From Mesorhizobium prunaredense (lineage in GTDB: Bacteria > Pseudomonadota > Alphaproteobacteria > Rhizobiales > Rhizobiaceae), in assembly GCF_900156895.1 (NCBI RefSeq), contig NZ_FTPD01000006.1:248001-312000 (forward strand): a stretch of 64,000 nucleotides of DNA, given 5' to 3'. Position 1 is the stretch's first letter. Each line of letters opens with the position of its first letter. Below are positions 24,791-33,382 of this stretch, piece by piece. The notes below the pieces were generated by a model. That model ran no database searches. It saw only the letters and a program-made list of their open reading frames with translations, and had not been told where the DNA came from. The position numbers and the translations under genes are program-made.

Positions 24791-25282
24791 GTGATCAATA
24801 TGCCTGCATTGCGCCGGCCTGACATTTCCGCCTGGCGTGGAACGCTTGCTCCGCGCCGGCTTCTCAAATTCGCCTCGGTAGGACTTGCGGCCACAGTCCT
24901 CTATGCGCTTTGTGCCTGCCTCTTCACCAGTGCCGGGTCAAGATACCTGTCACCGGCCACAGCCTCCGTCGCCGCCTATGCGGTCGCGGCAATATTCTCC
25001 TATCTCGGCCACAAGTTCTTTACCTTCATGTCGGCGGGCCCGCATCGATTCGAAGCGCCGCGTTTCGCCGTTCTCACCGGTTTCGGTCTTGCCGCCGCCT
25101 ATCTCCTTCCGGTGCTCCTCGTCGGGCAGTTCGGCCTGCCGGTCGCGATTCCGATCCTGCTCACTTGCATTCTCATTCCCGTGATCAACTTCGTCGTTCT
25201 CGAAGGCTGGATCTTTTCCGGCAGCGTCAGGCCTGACCGTGACCCAGAGCGGGTGCCGCTTGTGCGAAAATCCGGTGCTTGA
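24791..25282 (+). CDS. GtrA-family membrane protein
   Basis: 163 residues with four hydrophobic segments (LLKFASVGLAATVLYALCAC; ATASVAAYAVAAIFSYLGH; FAVLTGFGLAAAYLLPVLLV; AIPILLTCILIPVINFVVL) and the family sequence SYLGHKFFTF. GtrA-like proteins are thought to move lipid-linked sugars across the membrane. Start GTG 24791 with GGGAG upstream; ATG at 24800 is an alternative. Confidence 0.85.
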   Translation: MINMPALRRPDISAWRGTLAPRRLLKFASVGLAATVLYALCACLFTSAGSRYLSPATASVAAYAVAAIFSYLGHKFFTFMSAGPHRFEAPRFAVLTGFGLAAAYLLPVLLVGQFGLPVAIPILLTCILIPVINFVVLEGWIFSGSVRPDRDPERVPLVRKSGA

Positions 25283-25342
25283 AAAAACTGAAAGAGCGGC
25301 GAACGGCTCGACTTGAAAGTCCGCCGCTTTGCGCGACATGCA

Positions 25343-25960
25343 TTAGCCAGGATAGGTCACCCGCCGCAGCGTCAGATTGATCCGCCCGCCATTCCTGAGC
25401 AGTGCCGAGGTCGACGGATAGATACGGTCGACGCCGTGGAAACAGAGGCGGCCTTCGCCGCCAAGCACGACGACGTCGCCGCTTTTCAGCCTGAACGATT
25501 TGGTGCCGCCTTCGCGCGTGCTCTGGCCGACCCTGAACAGGCAATCGTCGCCCAGTGAAACGGAGACAACCGGCGCGGAGAAATCGATCTCGTCGCGGTC
25601 CTGATGAAGGCCCATCTTCGCGTCGGGCGAATAGAAATTGACCAGGCAAGCCTCCGGCGGATGGGGATAGGCAGACACCTCGCGCCACAGCTCCAGCAGC
25701 ACGTCCGGGGTCGGCGGCCAGGGCGTCCCGGTTACCGGGTGGGTCGGCTGGTAGCGATAGCCGTGCTCCTTGTCGGTGACCCAGCCAAGCGAACCGCAAT
25801 TGGTCATGCGCACGCTCATCTCCTTGCCGGTGCGCGGCATCGCCGGCACGAACAGCGGCGCTTCCTGCACGACCTGCCTCACATCCTCGACCAGCGCTTC
25901 CTGCACGGCGCGGGACAGATAGCCGGGCATGTGGCGGACACCTTTGGGCAGAACGAGCAT
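25343..25960 (-). CDS. alkB: AlkB-type 2-oxoglutarate/Fe(II) DNA dealkylase
   Basis: 205 residues. The iron-binding H-x-D is in GLHQDRDEIDF near residue 130, the distal His in CFHGVDRIYP near 185, and the 2-oxoglutarate Arg pair in RINLTLRRVTYP at the end. Removes methyl groups from 1-methyladenine and 3-methylcytosine. Start at 25960 gives MLVLPKGVRH, the rhizobial form; a longer reading to 26038 has no ribosome site. Confidence 0.93.
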   Translation of the reverse strand: MLVLPKGVRHMPGYLSRAVQEALVEDVRQVVQEAPLFVPAMPRTGKEMSVRMTNCGSLGWVTDKEHGYRYQPTHPVTGTPWPPTPDVLLELWREVSAYPHPPEACLVNFYSPDAKMGLHQDRDEIDFSAPVVSVSLGDDCLFRVGQSTREGGTKSFRLKSGDVVVLGGEGRLCFHGVDRIYPSTSALLRNGGRINLTLRRVTYPG

Positions 25961-26072
25961 GGTCGCTTGATCCGTTGGTCTGCAAACGACCAGAATGCCA
26001 CCACCAAACGAAAACGGCGACCCGAAAGCCGCCGCCATTGTCGATTGCTGTTGCCGATCTGGCCCGATCTGG

Positions 26073-26552
26073 TCAGGCCTGATCGAGATCCGGGATGCGC
26101 AGGACCTGCCCCGGATAGATCTTGTCCGGGTCGGTCAGCATCGGCTTGTTGGCCTCGAAAATGACCGTGTTCTTCGCACCCTTGCCCTTGCCATAGCTCT
26201 TTTCAGCGATCTTCCAGAGATTGTCGCCTTTCTTGACCGTGTAGAAGGTCGGTTGCTTGGCCGGGGCTGCCGGCGTGCCGGCCTCGGGTGCGGCGACCTG
26301 CAATTCATCCGCCTGCACCTTGGACACGCCGAGCGTGTTGCCGACGGCGATGATGGCTTTTTCGAAGATCGACTGATCCTTGACTACGCCTTTCAGCACA
26401 GCCGTATCGCCCTTGACGTCGACTTCCACATTGTCGGTGCCGAGCGCGTGCGAATCGAGTTCCTTCTTCAGCGTATCGGCGGTCGGCTCCGGCTCATCGT
26501 CGCCGAAGCCGAGCTTCTTGCCGACGCCCTTGACGAAATCAAACATGCCCAT
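26073..26552 (-). CDS. BON- and LysM-domain protein (LysM peptidoglycan-binding)
   Basis: 159 residues: a BON domain at about 25-85 (TLKKELDSH through GVSKVQADEL) and a C-terminal LysM domain at about 108-155 (FYTVKKGDNLWKIAEKSYG through IYPGQVLRIP), the layout of E. coli YgaU/Kbp. No signal peptide is seen. AAGGAG is well placed before ATG 26552. YgaU binds potassium; whether this one does is not known. Confidence 0.9.
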   Translation of the reverse strand: MGMFDFVKGVGKKLGFGDDEPEPTADTLKKELDSHALGTDNVEVDVKGDTAVLKGVVKDQSIFEKAIIAVGNTLGVSKVQADELQVAAPEAGTPAAPAKQPTFYTVKKGDNLWKIAEKSYGKGKGAKNTVIFEANKPMLTDPDKIYPGQVLRIPDLDQA

Positions 26553-26642
26553 CTGCGGTCTCCTTGCTGTGACGAATACCGAACTTGCCACCTGCAACCT
26601 CGAATTGGAAGCGGTCTCGACCGCGATCGATGTCGCGCCTGC

Positions 26643-26735
26643 CGCATCGGCCCAAAACTCGGAATCTATTTTTCGAAAAGCACGATGCGTGGCTGCCAGA
26701 GCGCGCACCTTGTGCGTCCGGGTGGACGCGCGTCA
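26643..26735. repeat. Composite double-palindrome repeat, copy 3 (degenerate)
   Basis: CGCATCG...CGATGCG ends with a worn inner AAAACTCGG/CTATTTTTCG stem, then TGTGCGTCC-GGGT-GGACGCGC. Same design as 8014-8117, with more mismatches. It runs into the 3' end of arfB. Confidence 0.65.
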
Positions 26736-27170
26736 ATCGTCGTCCACCCGACCGCGCAGCTTCTTGATTGTGCCGCGCCCAGCCTTGGTCTTCAGCCGCC
26801 TTTCGACCGCGCCTTTCGACGGCCTCGTCTTCTTGCGCGGCGGCGGCGGCGGTTCGGCGGCCTTGGCAACCAGTTCGGCAAGCCGCGCCCGGGCGTCCGC
26901 CCGGTTCTGCTCTTGCGTGCGGAAGCGTCCGGCCTCGATGACGATGACGCCGTCCTTGGTGGCGCGCTGACCGGCCAGCTTTATGGTTCGCTCGCGGACG
27001 CGCTCCGACAGGCCCGGCGCATTCGCCGCATCGAAGCGCAATTGCACCGCCGTCGCCACCTTGTTGACGTTCTGGCCGCCGGGCCCGGACGAGCGGATGA
27101 AGTCCTCGTGCAGGTCATCCGGATGGATCACCGCATCGTCGGCAATGATGATCTTGTCGTCGGCGTTCAT
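26733..27170 (-). CDS. arfB: Alternative ribosome-rescue peptidyl-tRNA hydrolase ArfB
   Basis: 145 residues. The catalytic GGQ is in IRSSGPGGQNVNKVATAVQL near residue 32, followed after about 80 residues by the basic C-terminal tail (RKKTRPSKGAVERRLKTKAG) that enters the mRNA channel. It releases peptides from stalled ribosomes without a stop codon. Confidence 0.95.
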   Translation of the reverse strand: MNADDKIIIADDAVIHPDDLHEDFIRSSGPGGQNVNKVATAVQLRFDAANAPGLSERVRERTIKLAGQRATKDGVIVIEAGRFRTQEQNRADARARLAELVAKAAEPPPPPRKKTRPSKGAVERRLKTKAGRGTIKKLRGRVDDD

Positions 27171-27194
27171 GCCGCAGTCATGGCGCGGCGAACG

Positions 27195-27222
27195 AAAAAA
27201 GAAAAGGCCCAGGTCGGGCCTT
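27195..27222 (-). terminator. Rho-independent terminator after pckA
   Basis: Minus strand AAGGCCC-GACCT-GGGCCTT followed by TTCTTTTTT, 28 bp beyond the pckA stop. Confidence 0.85.
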
Positions 27223-27249
27223 CCCGATCCCCCGGTCCGCAGCGACTAC

Positions 27250-28860
27250 TTATTCCGCGGCTTCGCGCATGCGCGGCGCGGCGCCGAGCACGATGGCGTC
27301 GACATGGGGTTCGAATTTTTCGAAATTGACGGCGAACATGCCGACCAGCCTTGCCGCCTGCAGGTCATAGGCTGAGGTATCGGCCCATGTCGATCTTGGA
27401 TCGAGAATGGCACGGTCGACGCCCGCGACCGCCACCGGCACCTCGAAACCAAAATTGGCGTCGGTCCGGTAATCGGCCCCTTTCAGCGAGCCGTCGAGCG
27501 CCGCGGCGAGCAGCGGCCGCGTCGCCTTGATCGGCATCCGCTTGCCGGTGCCGTAGGCGCCGCCGGTCCAGCCGGTGTTGACCAGCCAGCAATCGACACC
27601 GTGATGGGCGATCAGCTCGCGCAGCAGATTGCCGTATTCCGACGGATGGCGCGGCATGAACGGTGCGCCGAAACAGGTCGAAAACGTCGCTTCGGGTTCG
27701 GTGACGCCCTTTTCGGTCCCTGCCACCTTGGCGGTGTAGCCGGAGAGGAAATGATACATCGCCTGCGCCGGGGTCAGCCGGGCGATCGGCGGCATCACGC
27801 CGAATGCGTCGGCGGTCAGCATGATGATGTTTTTCGGGTGACCGGCGCGGCCTGTCTTGCTGGCGTTGGGGATGAAGTGGAGCGGATAGGCGCAGCGTGT
27901 GTTTTCAGTGAGATTGCCGTCGTTGAAATCCGGCACGCGGCCCGCGTCGAGCACCACATTCTCCAGCACCGTGCCGAAGCGTTGGGTGGTGGCGAAGATC
28001 TCCGGCTCGGCTTCGGCCGAGAGCTTTATCGTCTTGGCATAGCAGCCGCCTTCGAAGTTGAAGATGCCATGCGGACCCCAGCCGTGCTCGTCGTCGCCGA
28101 CCAGCGTGCGTGACGGATCGGCCGACAGCGTCGTCTTGCCGGTTCCCGAGAGGCCGAAGAAGATGGCCGCGTCTCCGCCAGCGCCTTCATTGGCCGAGCA
28201 ATGCATCGGCATCACGCCCTTCGCCGGCAACAGATAGTTGAGCACGGTGAACACCGATTTTTTCATTTCGCCGGCATAGGAGGTGCCGCCGATCAGCACG
28301 ATCATGCGCGTCAGATCGACGGCGATCACCGTTCCGGTTCGGGTGCCGTGGCGGACCGGATCGGCACGGAACGACGGCAGGTCGATGATCGTCAGGTCGG
28401 GCACAAAATGCTCGAGCTCGGCGGCTTCCGGACGAATGAGCAGATTGCGGATGAACAAGGAGTGCCAGGCAAGCTCCGTGACGACCCGGGTCGTCAGCTT
28501 CAAGTCCTCATCGGCGCCGCCGACCAAGTCCTGCACATAAAGATCCTTGTCCGCCGCATGGGCGCGAAAATCGGCGAGCAGCGTGTCGAACTGGGCCGGC
28601 GAAATCGCCTTGTTGTTGTCCCACCATACATGCGGCCCGGTGGTCTCGTCGCGCACGACGAATTTGTCCTTGGGCGAGCGGCCGGTGTGCTGTCCGGTCT
28701 CGGCGACCAGCGCGCCATGCGCGGTAAGCCGGGCCTCGCCGCGGCGGATCGCCTCCTCGTAAAGGACGGCCTCGCCGAAATTATAGCGCACCGCGCCGGT
28801 GGTTTTCAGGCCGATCCGGTCGATCGCCCATGCGGGATTGCGTTTGCCGGCTTCCGACAT
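27250..28860 (-). CDS. pckA: Phosphoenolpyruvate carboxykinase (ATP)
   Basis: 536 residues, full length. [17 protein letters not shown] is the P-loop near residue 235, [17 protein letters not shown] near residue 58 and [13 protein letters not shown] precede it. It converts oxaloacetate to phosphoenolpyruvate for gluconeogenesis, essential when rhizobia grow on dicarboxylates. Start at 28860 has GAAGGAAC upstream. It diverges from chvI, as in other rhizobia, where ChvI is reported to affect its control. Confidence 0.98.
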   Translation of the reverse strand: MSEAGKRNPAWAIDRIGLKTTGAVRYNFGEAVLYEEAIRRGEARLTAHGALVAETGQHTGRSPKDKFVVRDETTGPHVWWDNNKAISPAQFDTLLADFRAHAADKDLYVQDLVGGADEDLKLTTRVVTELAWHSLFIRNLLIRPEAAELEHFVPDLTIIDLPSFRADPVRHGTRTGTVIAVDLTRMIVLIGGTSYAGEMKKSVFTVLNYLLPAKGVMPMHCSANEGAGGDAAIFFGLSGTGKTTLSADPSRTLVGDDEHGWGPHGIFNFEGGCYAKTIKLSAEAEPEIFATTQRFGTVLENVVLDAGRVPDFNDGNLTENTRCAYPLHFIPNASKTGRAGHPKNIIMLTADAFGVMPPIARLTPAQAMYHFLSGYTAKVAGTEKGVTEPEATFSTCFGAPFMPRHPSEYGNLLRELIAHHGVDCWLVNTGWTGGAYGTGKRMPIKATRPLLAAALDGSLKGADYRTDANFGFEVPVAVAGVDRAILDPRSTWADTSAYDLQAARLVGMFAVNFEKFEPHVDAIVLGAAPRMREAAE

Positions 28861-29184
28861 GAGCGGTTCCTTCTTCGATTGCAACATCCTGGCCGGCGAA
28901 CTTCCGGAGCCCCCAACGACGGAGACTGTAACGGTCAGAACCAGAAAAGCCAAATGATATCAAATATTTAATCGATTTAAATATTTTGAAAGTTGTTTAA
29001 ATCGTTTATATGTGCGAAAAATCAGGCGGGTGCCCAAAGGATTGGCGGTCTTATCGGTCCAATCCATGTTGAGGTGAGATTGTGGCTGCCGGCATGCCGC
29101 TCGTGACAGCGGACGAAGCCTGTGCCACATTTTGTACCTAATTTGTCCTGCAAAAGCCCTTCTCGACCAAAGAAGGGACAGTTC
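28861..29184. promoter_or_regulatory. pckA/chvI divergent promoter region with AT-rich palindrome
   Basis: 324 bases without a gene. Around 28955-29015 the sequence is unusually AT-rich for this chromosome and contains AATATTTAA-TCGAT-TTAAATATT (28963-28985), a perfect 9-bp inverted repeat. AT-rich dyads here could be the operator or bent DNA of the pckA promoter. Nothing else is recognisable. Confidence 0.5.
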
Positions 29185-29904
29185 ATGAGGGAGCCACTTG
29201 AAATGGCAACAATCGCGCTTGTCGACGACGACCGCAACATTCTGACTTCGGTGTCGATCGCCCTCGAATCGGAAGGGTATCGCGTCGAAACCTATACGGA
29301 TGGGGCGTCGGCGCTGGAAGGTCTGGCGGCGCGCCCGCCGAATCTCGCCATTCTCGACATCAAGATGCCGCGCATGGACGGCATGGAGCTTCTGCGCCGG
29401 ATGCGCCAGAAATCCGACCTGCCGGTGATCTTCCTGACGTCCAAGGACGACGAGATCGATGAGCTTTTCGGCCTCAAGATGGGCGCCGACGACTTTATCC
29501 GCAAACCCTTTTCGCAGCGTCTTCTGGTCGAGCGGGTTCGCGCCGTGCTGCGCCGTGCCAGCGCCCGCGAGGCGTCGGCCAAGACGCCCAACCAGCAGGC
29601 ACGTTCGCTTGAGCGCGGCCAGCTTGTCATGGACCAGGAGCGCCACACCTGCACCTGGAAGGGCGAGCCGGTGACGCTTACCGTCACCGAATTCCTGATC
29701 CTGCATTCTCTGGCCCAACGCCCCGGTGTGGTAAAAAGCCGTGATGCGCTGATGGATTCGGCCTATGATGAGCAGGTCTATGTCGATGACCGCACCATCG
29801 ACAGTCACATCAAGCGGCTTCGCAAGAAGTTCAAGGCCGTCGATGATGACTTCGAGATGATCGAAACCCTTTACGGAGTCGGATATCGGTTTCGCGAAGC
29901 ATGA
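29185..29904 (+). CDS. chvI: Response regulator ChvI (OmpR family)
   Basis: 239 residues: receiver domain with IALVDDDRN, phospho-acceptor Asp58 in [10 protein letters not shown] and Lys in DDFIRKPFS, then a winged-helix OmpR-type output domain ([36 protein letters not shown]). ATG 29185 ([10 protein letters not shown]) has AAGGG at seven bases and yields the length usual for ChvI; ATG 29203 is possible. With ChvG it controls envelope, exopolysaccharide, motility and acid-stress genes and is needed for symbiosis or virulence in relatives. Confidence 0.96.
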   Translation: MREPLEMATIALVDDDRNILTSVSIALESEGYRVETYTDGASALEGLAARPPNLAILDIKMPRMDGMELLRRMRQKSDLPVIFLTSKDDEIDELFGLKMGADDFIRKPFSQRLLVERVRAVLRRASAREASAKTPNQQARSLERGQLVMDQERHTCTWKGEPVTLTVTEFLILHSLAQRPGVVKSRDALMDSAYDEQVYVDDRTIDSHIKRLRKKFKAVDDDFEMIETLYGVGYRFREA

Positions 29905-29910
29905 ATTGAT

Positions 29911-30066
29911 GCATGTCGCCAAAAGTGGTCCCGGTTCTGGGACACCGACATGCTCAAAACTCAATGCATGTCGCCCGAAAGTGGTCCCGGTTTTGGGACA
30001 CCGACATGCTCAAAACTTAATGCATGTCGCCCGAAAGTGGTCTCGGTTTTTGGGACACCGACATGC
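29911..30066. repeat. Three tandem palindromic repeats (family C) between chvI and chvG
   Basis: Copies at 29911-29953, 29966-30009 and 30022-30066, period 55-56 bp, nearly identical. Each begins GCATGTCG and ends CGACATGC, with the inner stem GGTCCCGG...GGGACACC, so each folds as a long hairpin in RNA. They are transcribed if chvI and chvG form one operon, and begin 7 bases after the chvI stop. Confidence 0.9.
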
Positions 30067-30100
30067 ATAAAGACCAGGACTGAGCGGGGGCTGCTATTCG

Positions 30101-31882
30101 ATGGCAGTGGACGTAGAGCGAGTGAGACGGACGGGCGCCCGGCGCCCGTCGCGGATTCTGCCCGCATTCCTGTCGAGGATCACGGTGCCGATGCGCCGAT
30201 TCCTCGGCCACCATATCTTTTCCAGCCTGACGCGGCGCATTCTCTTCCTCAACCTCGCCGGCCTGGCCGTCCTGGTCACCGGCATCCTCTACCTCAACAC
30301 GTTTCGCGACGGGCTGATCGATGCCCGCGTCGAGAGCCTGATGACCCAGGGCGAGATCATCGCCGGCGCGATCGCGGCATCGGCGACGGTCGAAACCGAT
30401 TCGATCAGCATCGATCCGGAAAAGCTGCTTGAACTGCAGGCCGGCGAAAGCCTGGGCCCCGGCTCCGATCAGCTCGACAATCTGGACTTTCCGATCAATC
30501 CGGAGCGCGTCGCGCCGGTGCTCAGGCGCTTGATTTCGCCGACGCGGACGCGCGCCCGCATCTATGACCGAGACGCCAATCTGCTGCTCGATTCGCGCCA
30601 CCTCTATTCGCGCGGCCAGATCCTTCGCTACGATCTGCCGCCGACCGACAAGGAAGAGCCCGATCTTCTCGAGCGAATCCAGAAATTCGTCTTCGACTTC
30701 TTCCGCAACACCGCGCTGCCGGTCTACCATGAGCAGCCGGGCGGCAACGGCGCTGCATTTCCGGAGGTGGTCAAGGCGCTTACCGGCAGCCCGTCGACCC
30801 TCGTGCGGATCTCCGAACAGGGCGAGCAGATTGTTTCGGTCGCCGTGCCGATCCAGCGCTTCCGCGCCGTCCTCGGCGTGCTGATGCTGTCGACGGAAGG
30901 CGGCGACATCGACAAGATCGTCGCGGCCGAGCGCAAGGCGATCCTGCGCGTCTTCGGCATCGCCGCCCTTGTCACTGCCATCCTGTCGATGCTGCTTGCT
31001 TCGACCATCGCCAACCCGCTGCGCCGGCTGTCGGCGGCGGCGGTCAGGGTGCGGCGCGGCGTCAAGAATCGCGAGGAAATCCCGGACTTCTCCGATCGGC
31101 AGGACGAGATCGGCAATCTGTCGATCGCCGTGCGCGACATGACCAATGCGCTCTACGCCCGCATCGAGGCGATCGAAAGTTTCGCGGCTGACGTCTCGCA
31201 CGAATTGAAGAACCCTCTGACCTCGCTGCGCAGCGCGGTAGAGACGCTGCCTCTGGCTAAGAACGAGGCGTCGCGCGCCCGGCTGATGGAGATAATCCAG
31301 CACGACGTCAGGCGGCTGGACCGTCTCATCACCGACATTTCCGATGCCTCCCGTCTTGACGCCGAGCTCGCGCGCGAAGACGCAGGAACCGTGGATCTCA
31401 AGAAATTCATCACGGATCTGGTCGACGTTTCGCGCACGGCCACGCGCAACAAGAAGACGGTCGACATCGAGTTCAAGGTCGCCAAACTGCCGCAGGGCGT
31501 CAAAGGCTACTTCGTCGCCGGCCATGATCTGAGGATCGGCCAGGTCATCACCAACCTGATCGAGAATGCCCGCTCCTTCGTTCCTGAGGAGCGCGGCCAC
31601 ATCGCCATATCGCTGGCGCGCGCCGGCAAGGTCAACATCATCACCGTCGACGACAATGGTCCCGGTATAAGGGCCGACAACATCGACCGCATCTTCGAGC
31701 GCTTCTACACCGACCGGCCGGCCGGCGAGGCGTTCGGCCAGAACTCGGGCCTTGGCCTGTCGATCAGCAGGCAGATCGTCGAAGCCCATGGCGGCACGCT
31801 GACCGCCGAGAACATCCCGGGCACCAAACCCGGCGAGATCAAGGGCGCGCGTTTCGTCGTGACACTGCCGGCGGAAGGCTGA
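30101..31882 (+). CDS. chvG: Sensor histidine kinase ChvG
   Basis: 593 residues. A transmembrane segment near residues 48-66 (ILFLNLAGLAVLVTGILYL), a long periplasmic domain, a second segment near 287-305 (VFGIAALVTAILSMLLAST), HAMP, then the HisKA H-box with His367 in ADVSHELKNPLTSL and a HATPase domain (NLIENARSF, DDNGPGI, SGLGLSI). It senses envelope or acid stress, with ChvI as partner; in Sinorhizobium the periplasmic ExoR modulates it. Confidence 0.97.
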   Translation: MAVDVERVRRTGARRPSRILPAFLSRITVPMRRFLGHHIFSSLTRRILFLNLAGLAVLVTGILYLNTFRDGLIDARVESLMTQGEIIAGAIAASATVETDSISIDPEKLLELQAGESLGPGSDQLDNLDFPINPERVAPVLRRLISPTRTRARIYDRDANLLLDSRHLYSRGQILRYDLPPTDKEEPDLLERIQKFVFDFFRNTALPVYHEQPGGNGAAFPEVVKALTGSPSTLVRISEQGEQIVSVAVPIQRFRAVLGVLMLSTEGGDIDKIVAAERKAILRVFGIAALVTAILSMLLASTIANPLRRLSAAAVRVRRGVKNREEIPDFSDRQDEIGNLSIAVRDMTNALYARIEAIESFAADVSHELKNPLTSLRSAVETLPLAKNEASRARLMEIIQHDVRRLDRLITDISDASRLDAELAREDAGTVDLKKFITDLVDVSRTATRNKKTVDIEFKVAKLPQGVKGYFVAGHDLRIGQVITNLIENARSFVPEERGHIAISLARAGKVNIITVDDNGPGIRADNIDRIFERFYTDRPAGEAFGQNSGLGLSISRQIVEAHGGTLTAENIPGTKPGEIKGARFVVTLPAEG

Positions 31883-31885
31883 TCT

Positions 31886-32332
31886 GTGCGCGCTGAAAAC
31901 ATTCATGGAACGGCGCTGCTGATCGGCGAGCGCGGCGTCCTCATCACCGGACCGTCCGGCGCCGGCAAGACGACGCTGGCGCTGACACTCCTGGATCATT
32001 GCCGCGCGCGCGGGCTGTTTTCGCGGCTTATCGGCGACGACAGGCTGCTCGCCGCGGCCCACGCCGGGCGGCTGGTCTGTCGCGTGCCGGCGACCATCGC
32101 CGGTCTCGCCGAAGTGCCTGGGTTCATGCCGCGCCCGCTGCCGTTCGAGCCGGGTGGAGTGATCGACCTGCATGTCCGGCTGGTGCCGAAGGCAGAAATG
32201 GCCCGTTTCCAAGAGGAAATCAGCGAGCCAGTGGCAGGCTGTCCGGTGCCGCGTATCGACCTTGCCGAGTGCAACGCCGCCACGGCCTTGCCGGCGGTGA
32301 TGGCGCGGCTGTCGATCGCGCCCTTTTTATGA
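31886..32332 (+). CDS. hprK: HPr kinase/phosphorylase, short alphaproteobacterial form
   Basis: 148 residues, lacking the N-terminal domain of Gram-positive HprK, as usual in alphaproteobacteria. Walker A is ITGPSGAGKTTLALTLL near residue 20, then RLIGDDRLL near 48, and the C-terminal CPVPRIDLAECNAA. It phosphorylates or dephosphorylates the regulatory Ser of HPr. Start is GTG 31886, three bases after the chvG stop. Confidence 0.93.
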   Translation: MRAENIHGTALLIGERGVLITGPSGAGKTTLALTLLDHCRARGLFSRLIGDDRLLAAAHAGRLVCRVPATIAGLAEVPGFMPRPLPFEPGGVIDLHVRLVPKAEMARFQEEISEPVAGCPVPRIDLAECNAATALPAVMARLSIAPFL

Positions 32333-32496
32333 TCCGGTTCCGGTTTTTTGCTGCAATGCGTCAAAATGGCCTGGGCCTGTGCAATTTTGGGCTTGTCAAC
32401 GCGTCTCGGGTCGACAAGATAGCGCTCCCGCCGCCTGGAATGGCCGGCGAGCATAAAATGCGGCTGTGAAGCGGCGATGACGGGAGCCACCAAAGA

Positions 32497-32898
32497 ATGA
32501 TCGGACTCGTGCTTGTAACGCACGGTCAACTGGCCGCCGAGTTCCGCCATGCGGTGGAACATGTCGTCGGGCCACAAGACAGTTTCGAGACCGTGGCGAT
32601 CGGCGCCGATGACGATATGGAGCAGCGCCGCAGCGACATCATCGACGCCGTTGCCCGTGTCGACACGGGAGCGGGCGTCATCGTCTTGACGGACATGTTC
32701 GGCGGCACGCCTTCCAATCTTGCAATTTCGGTGATGGAATCCGGTCGTACCGAGGTCATTGCCGGCATGAACCTGCCGATGCTGATCAAGCTGTCCAGCA
32801 TTCGCAAGGGCGACAATATGAGCGCAGCGCTGGACGAGGCGCAGGCGGCCGGCCGCAAATACATCAATGTCGCCAGCCAGCTTCTGAGCAGCAAATGA
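32497..32898 (+). CDS. Mannose-type PTS EIIA component (regulatory)
   Basis: 133 residues. LVLVTHGQLA carries the phosphorylated His9; GVIVLTDMFGGTPSNLA near residue 60 is typical of EIIA-Man. No membrane EIIC is present nearby, so this is part of a regulatory rather than sugar-importing phosphotransferase chain with HPr and HprK. Overlaps the HPr gene by 4 bp. Confidence 0.93.
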   Translation: MIGLVLVTHGQLAAEFRHAVEHVVGPQDSFETVAIGADDDMEQRRSDIIDAVARVDTGAGVIVLTDMFGGTPSNLAISVMESGRTEVIAGMNLPMLIKLSSIRKGDNMSAALDEAQAAGRKYINVASQLLSSK

Positions 32899-33191
32899 GC
32901 GCGCTGTCGGCCAACAAGGGTGACATCGTCCGGGAATTTCCAATCGTCAACCAGCGTGGCCTGCATGCCCGCGCCTCGGCAAAGTTCGTTCAGGTCGCCA
33001 GCGGCTTCGACGCCTCCGTCCAGGTCGAGAAGGACGGCGTCACGGTTGGGGGCACCTCGATCATGGGCCTCATGATGCTGGCGGCAAGCCCCGGCTATTC
33101 GATCCGCGTCACCGCCAGCGGCCCGGAGGCCGAGCAGGTGATCGACGCGCTGGAGCAACTGGTCGCCTCCCGCTTCGGCGAAGAGTCCTGA
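32895..33191 (+). CDS. Phosphocarrier protein HPr
   Basis: 98 residues. QRGLHARASAKF holds the phospho-carrier His24; GGTSIMGLMML holds the regulatory Ser55 that HprK would modify. Both sites are intact. It receives phosphate from an enzyme I (PtsP) encoded elsewhere and passes it to the EIIA. Confidence 0.96.
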   Translation: MSALSANKGDIVREFPIVNQRGLHARASAKFVQVASGFDASVQVEKDGVTVGGTSIMGLMMLAASPGYSIRVTASGPEAEQVIDALEQLVASRFGEES

Positions 33192-33255
33192 CGCGTGGAG
33201 CGCGTCGCGGCTGAACCCGATTTCGCGCCGGTGCGCCTCAGAAGACATGCACGGA

Positions 33256-33271
33256 TAAAGATTTCTTTATA
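33256..33271. promoter_or_regulatory. Perfect palindrome upstream of ahcY, candidate methyl-cycle operator
   Basis: ATAAAGA-TT-TCTTTAT, 16 bp and perfectly symmetrical, 111 bp upstream of ahcY. ArsR-type regulators that respond to S-adenosylhomocysteine or S-adenosylmethionine (SahR/SamR) control ahcY in various Proteobacteria; assigning this site to such a regulator is an inference. Confidence 0.5.
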
Positions 33272-33382
33272 TCCCATTGTCGTCCGACCGACGATCTGCT
33301 AGTCAGGCCGGCAACTCGCGCCCTTCGACACGCCTTCCGGCGCGGGCGCATCCCGAAGACAATTCTTGATCGGAGCACTGCC

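Noticed and set aside
29911..30066. CRISPR-like periodic repeats between chvI and chvG
   Set aside because: The units are themselves palindromic and directly joined by 12-base near-identical linkers; there are no variable spacers and no cas genes.
30017..32212. Very long open frame on the minus strand opposite chvG
   Set aside because: It is antisense to a full-length ChvG with all kinase motifs; high GC3 gives long empty frames on the other strand. The same holds for the long frames opposite addB (40920-42911), accD/trpA (49802-51931), and iolG/ABC ATPase (5206-6915).
33192..33382. SAM or SAH riboswitch ahead of ahcY
   Set aside because: No matching conserved core or pseudoknot could be drawn; the only clear feature is the 16-bp palindrome.
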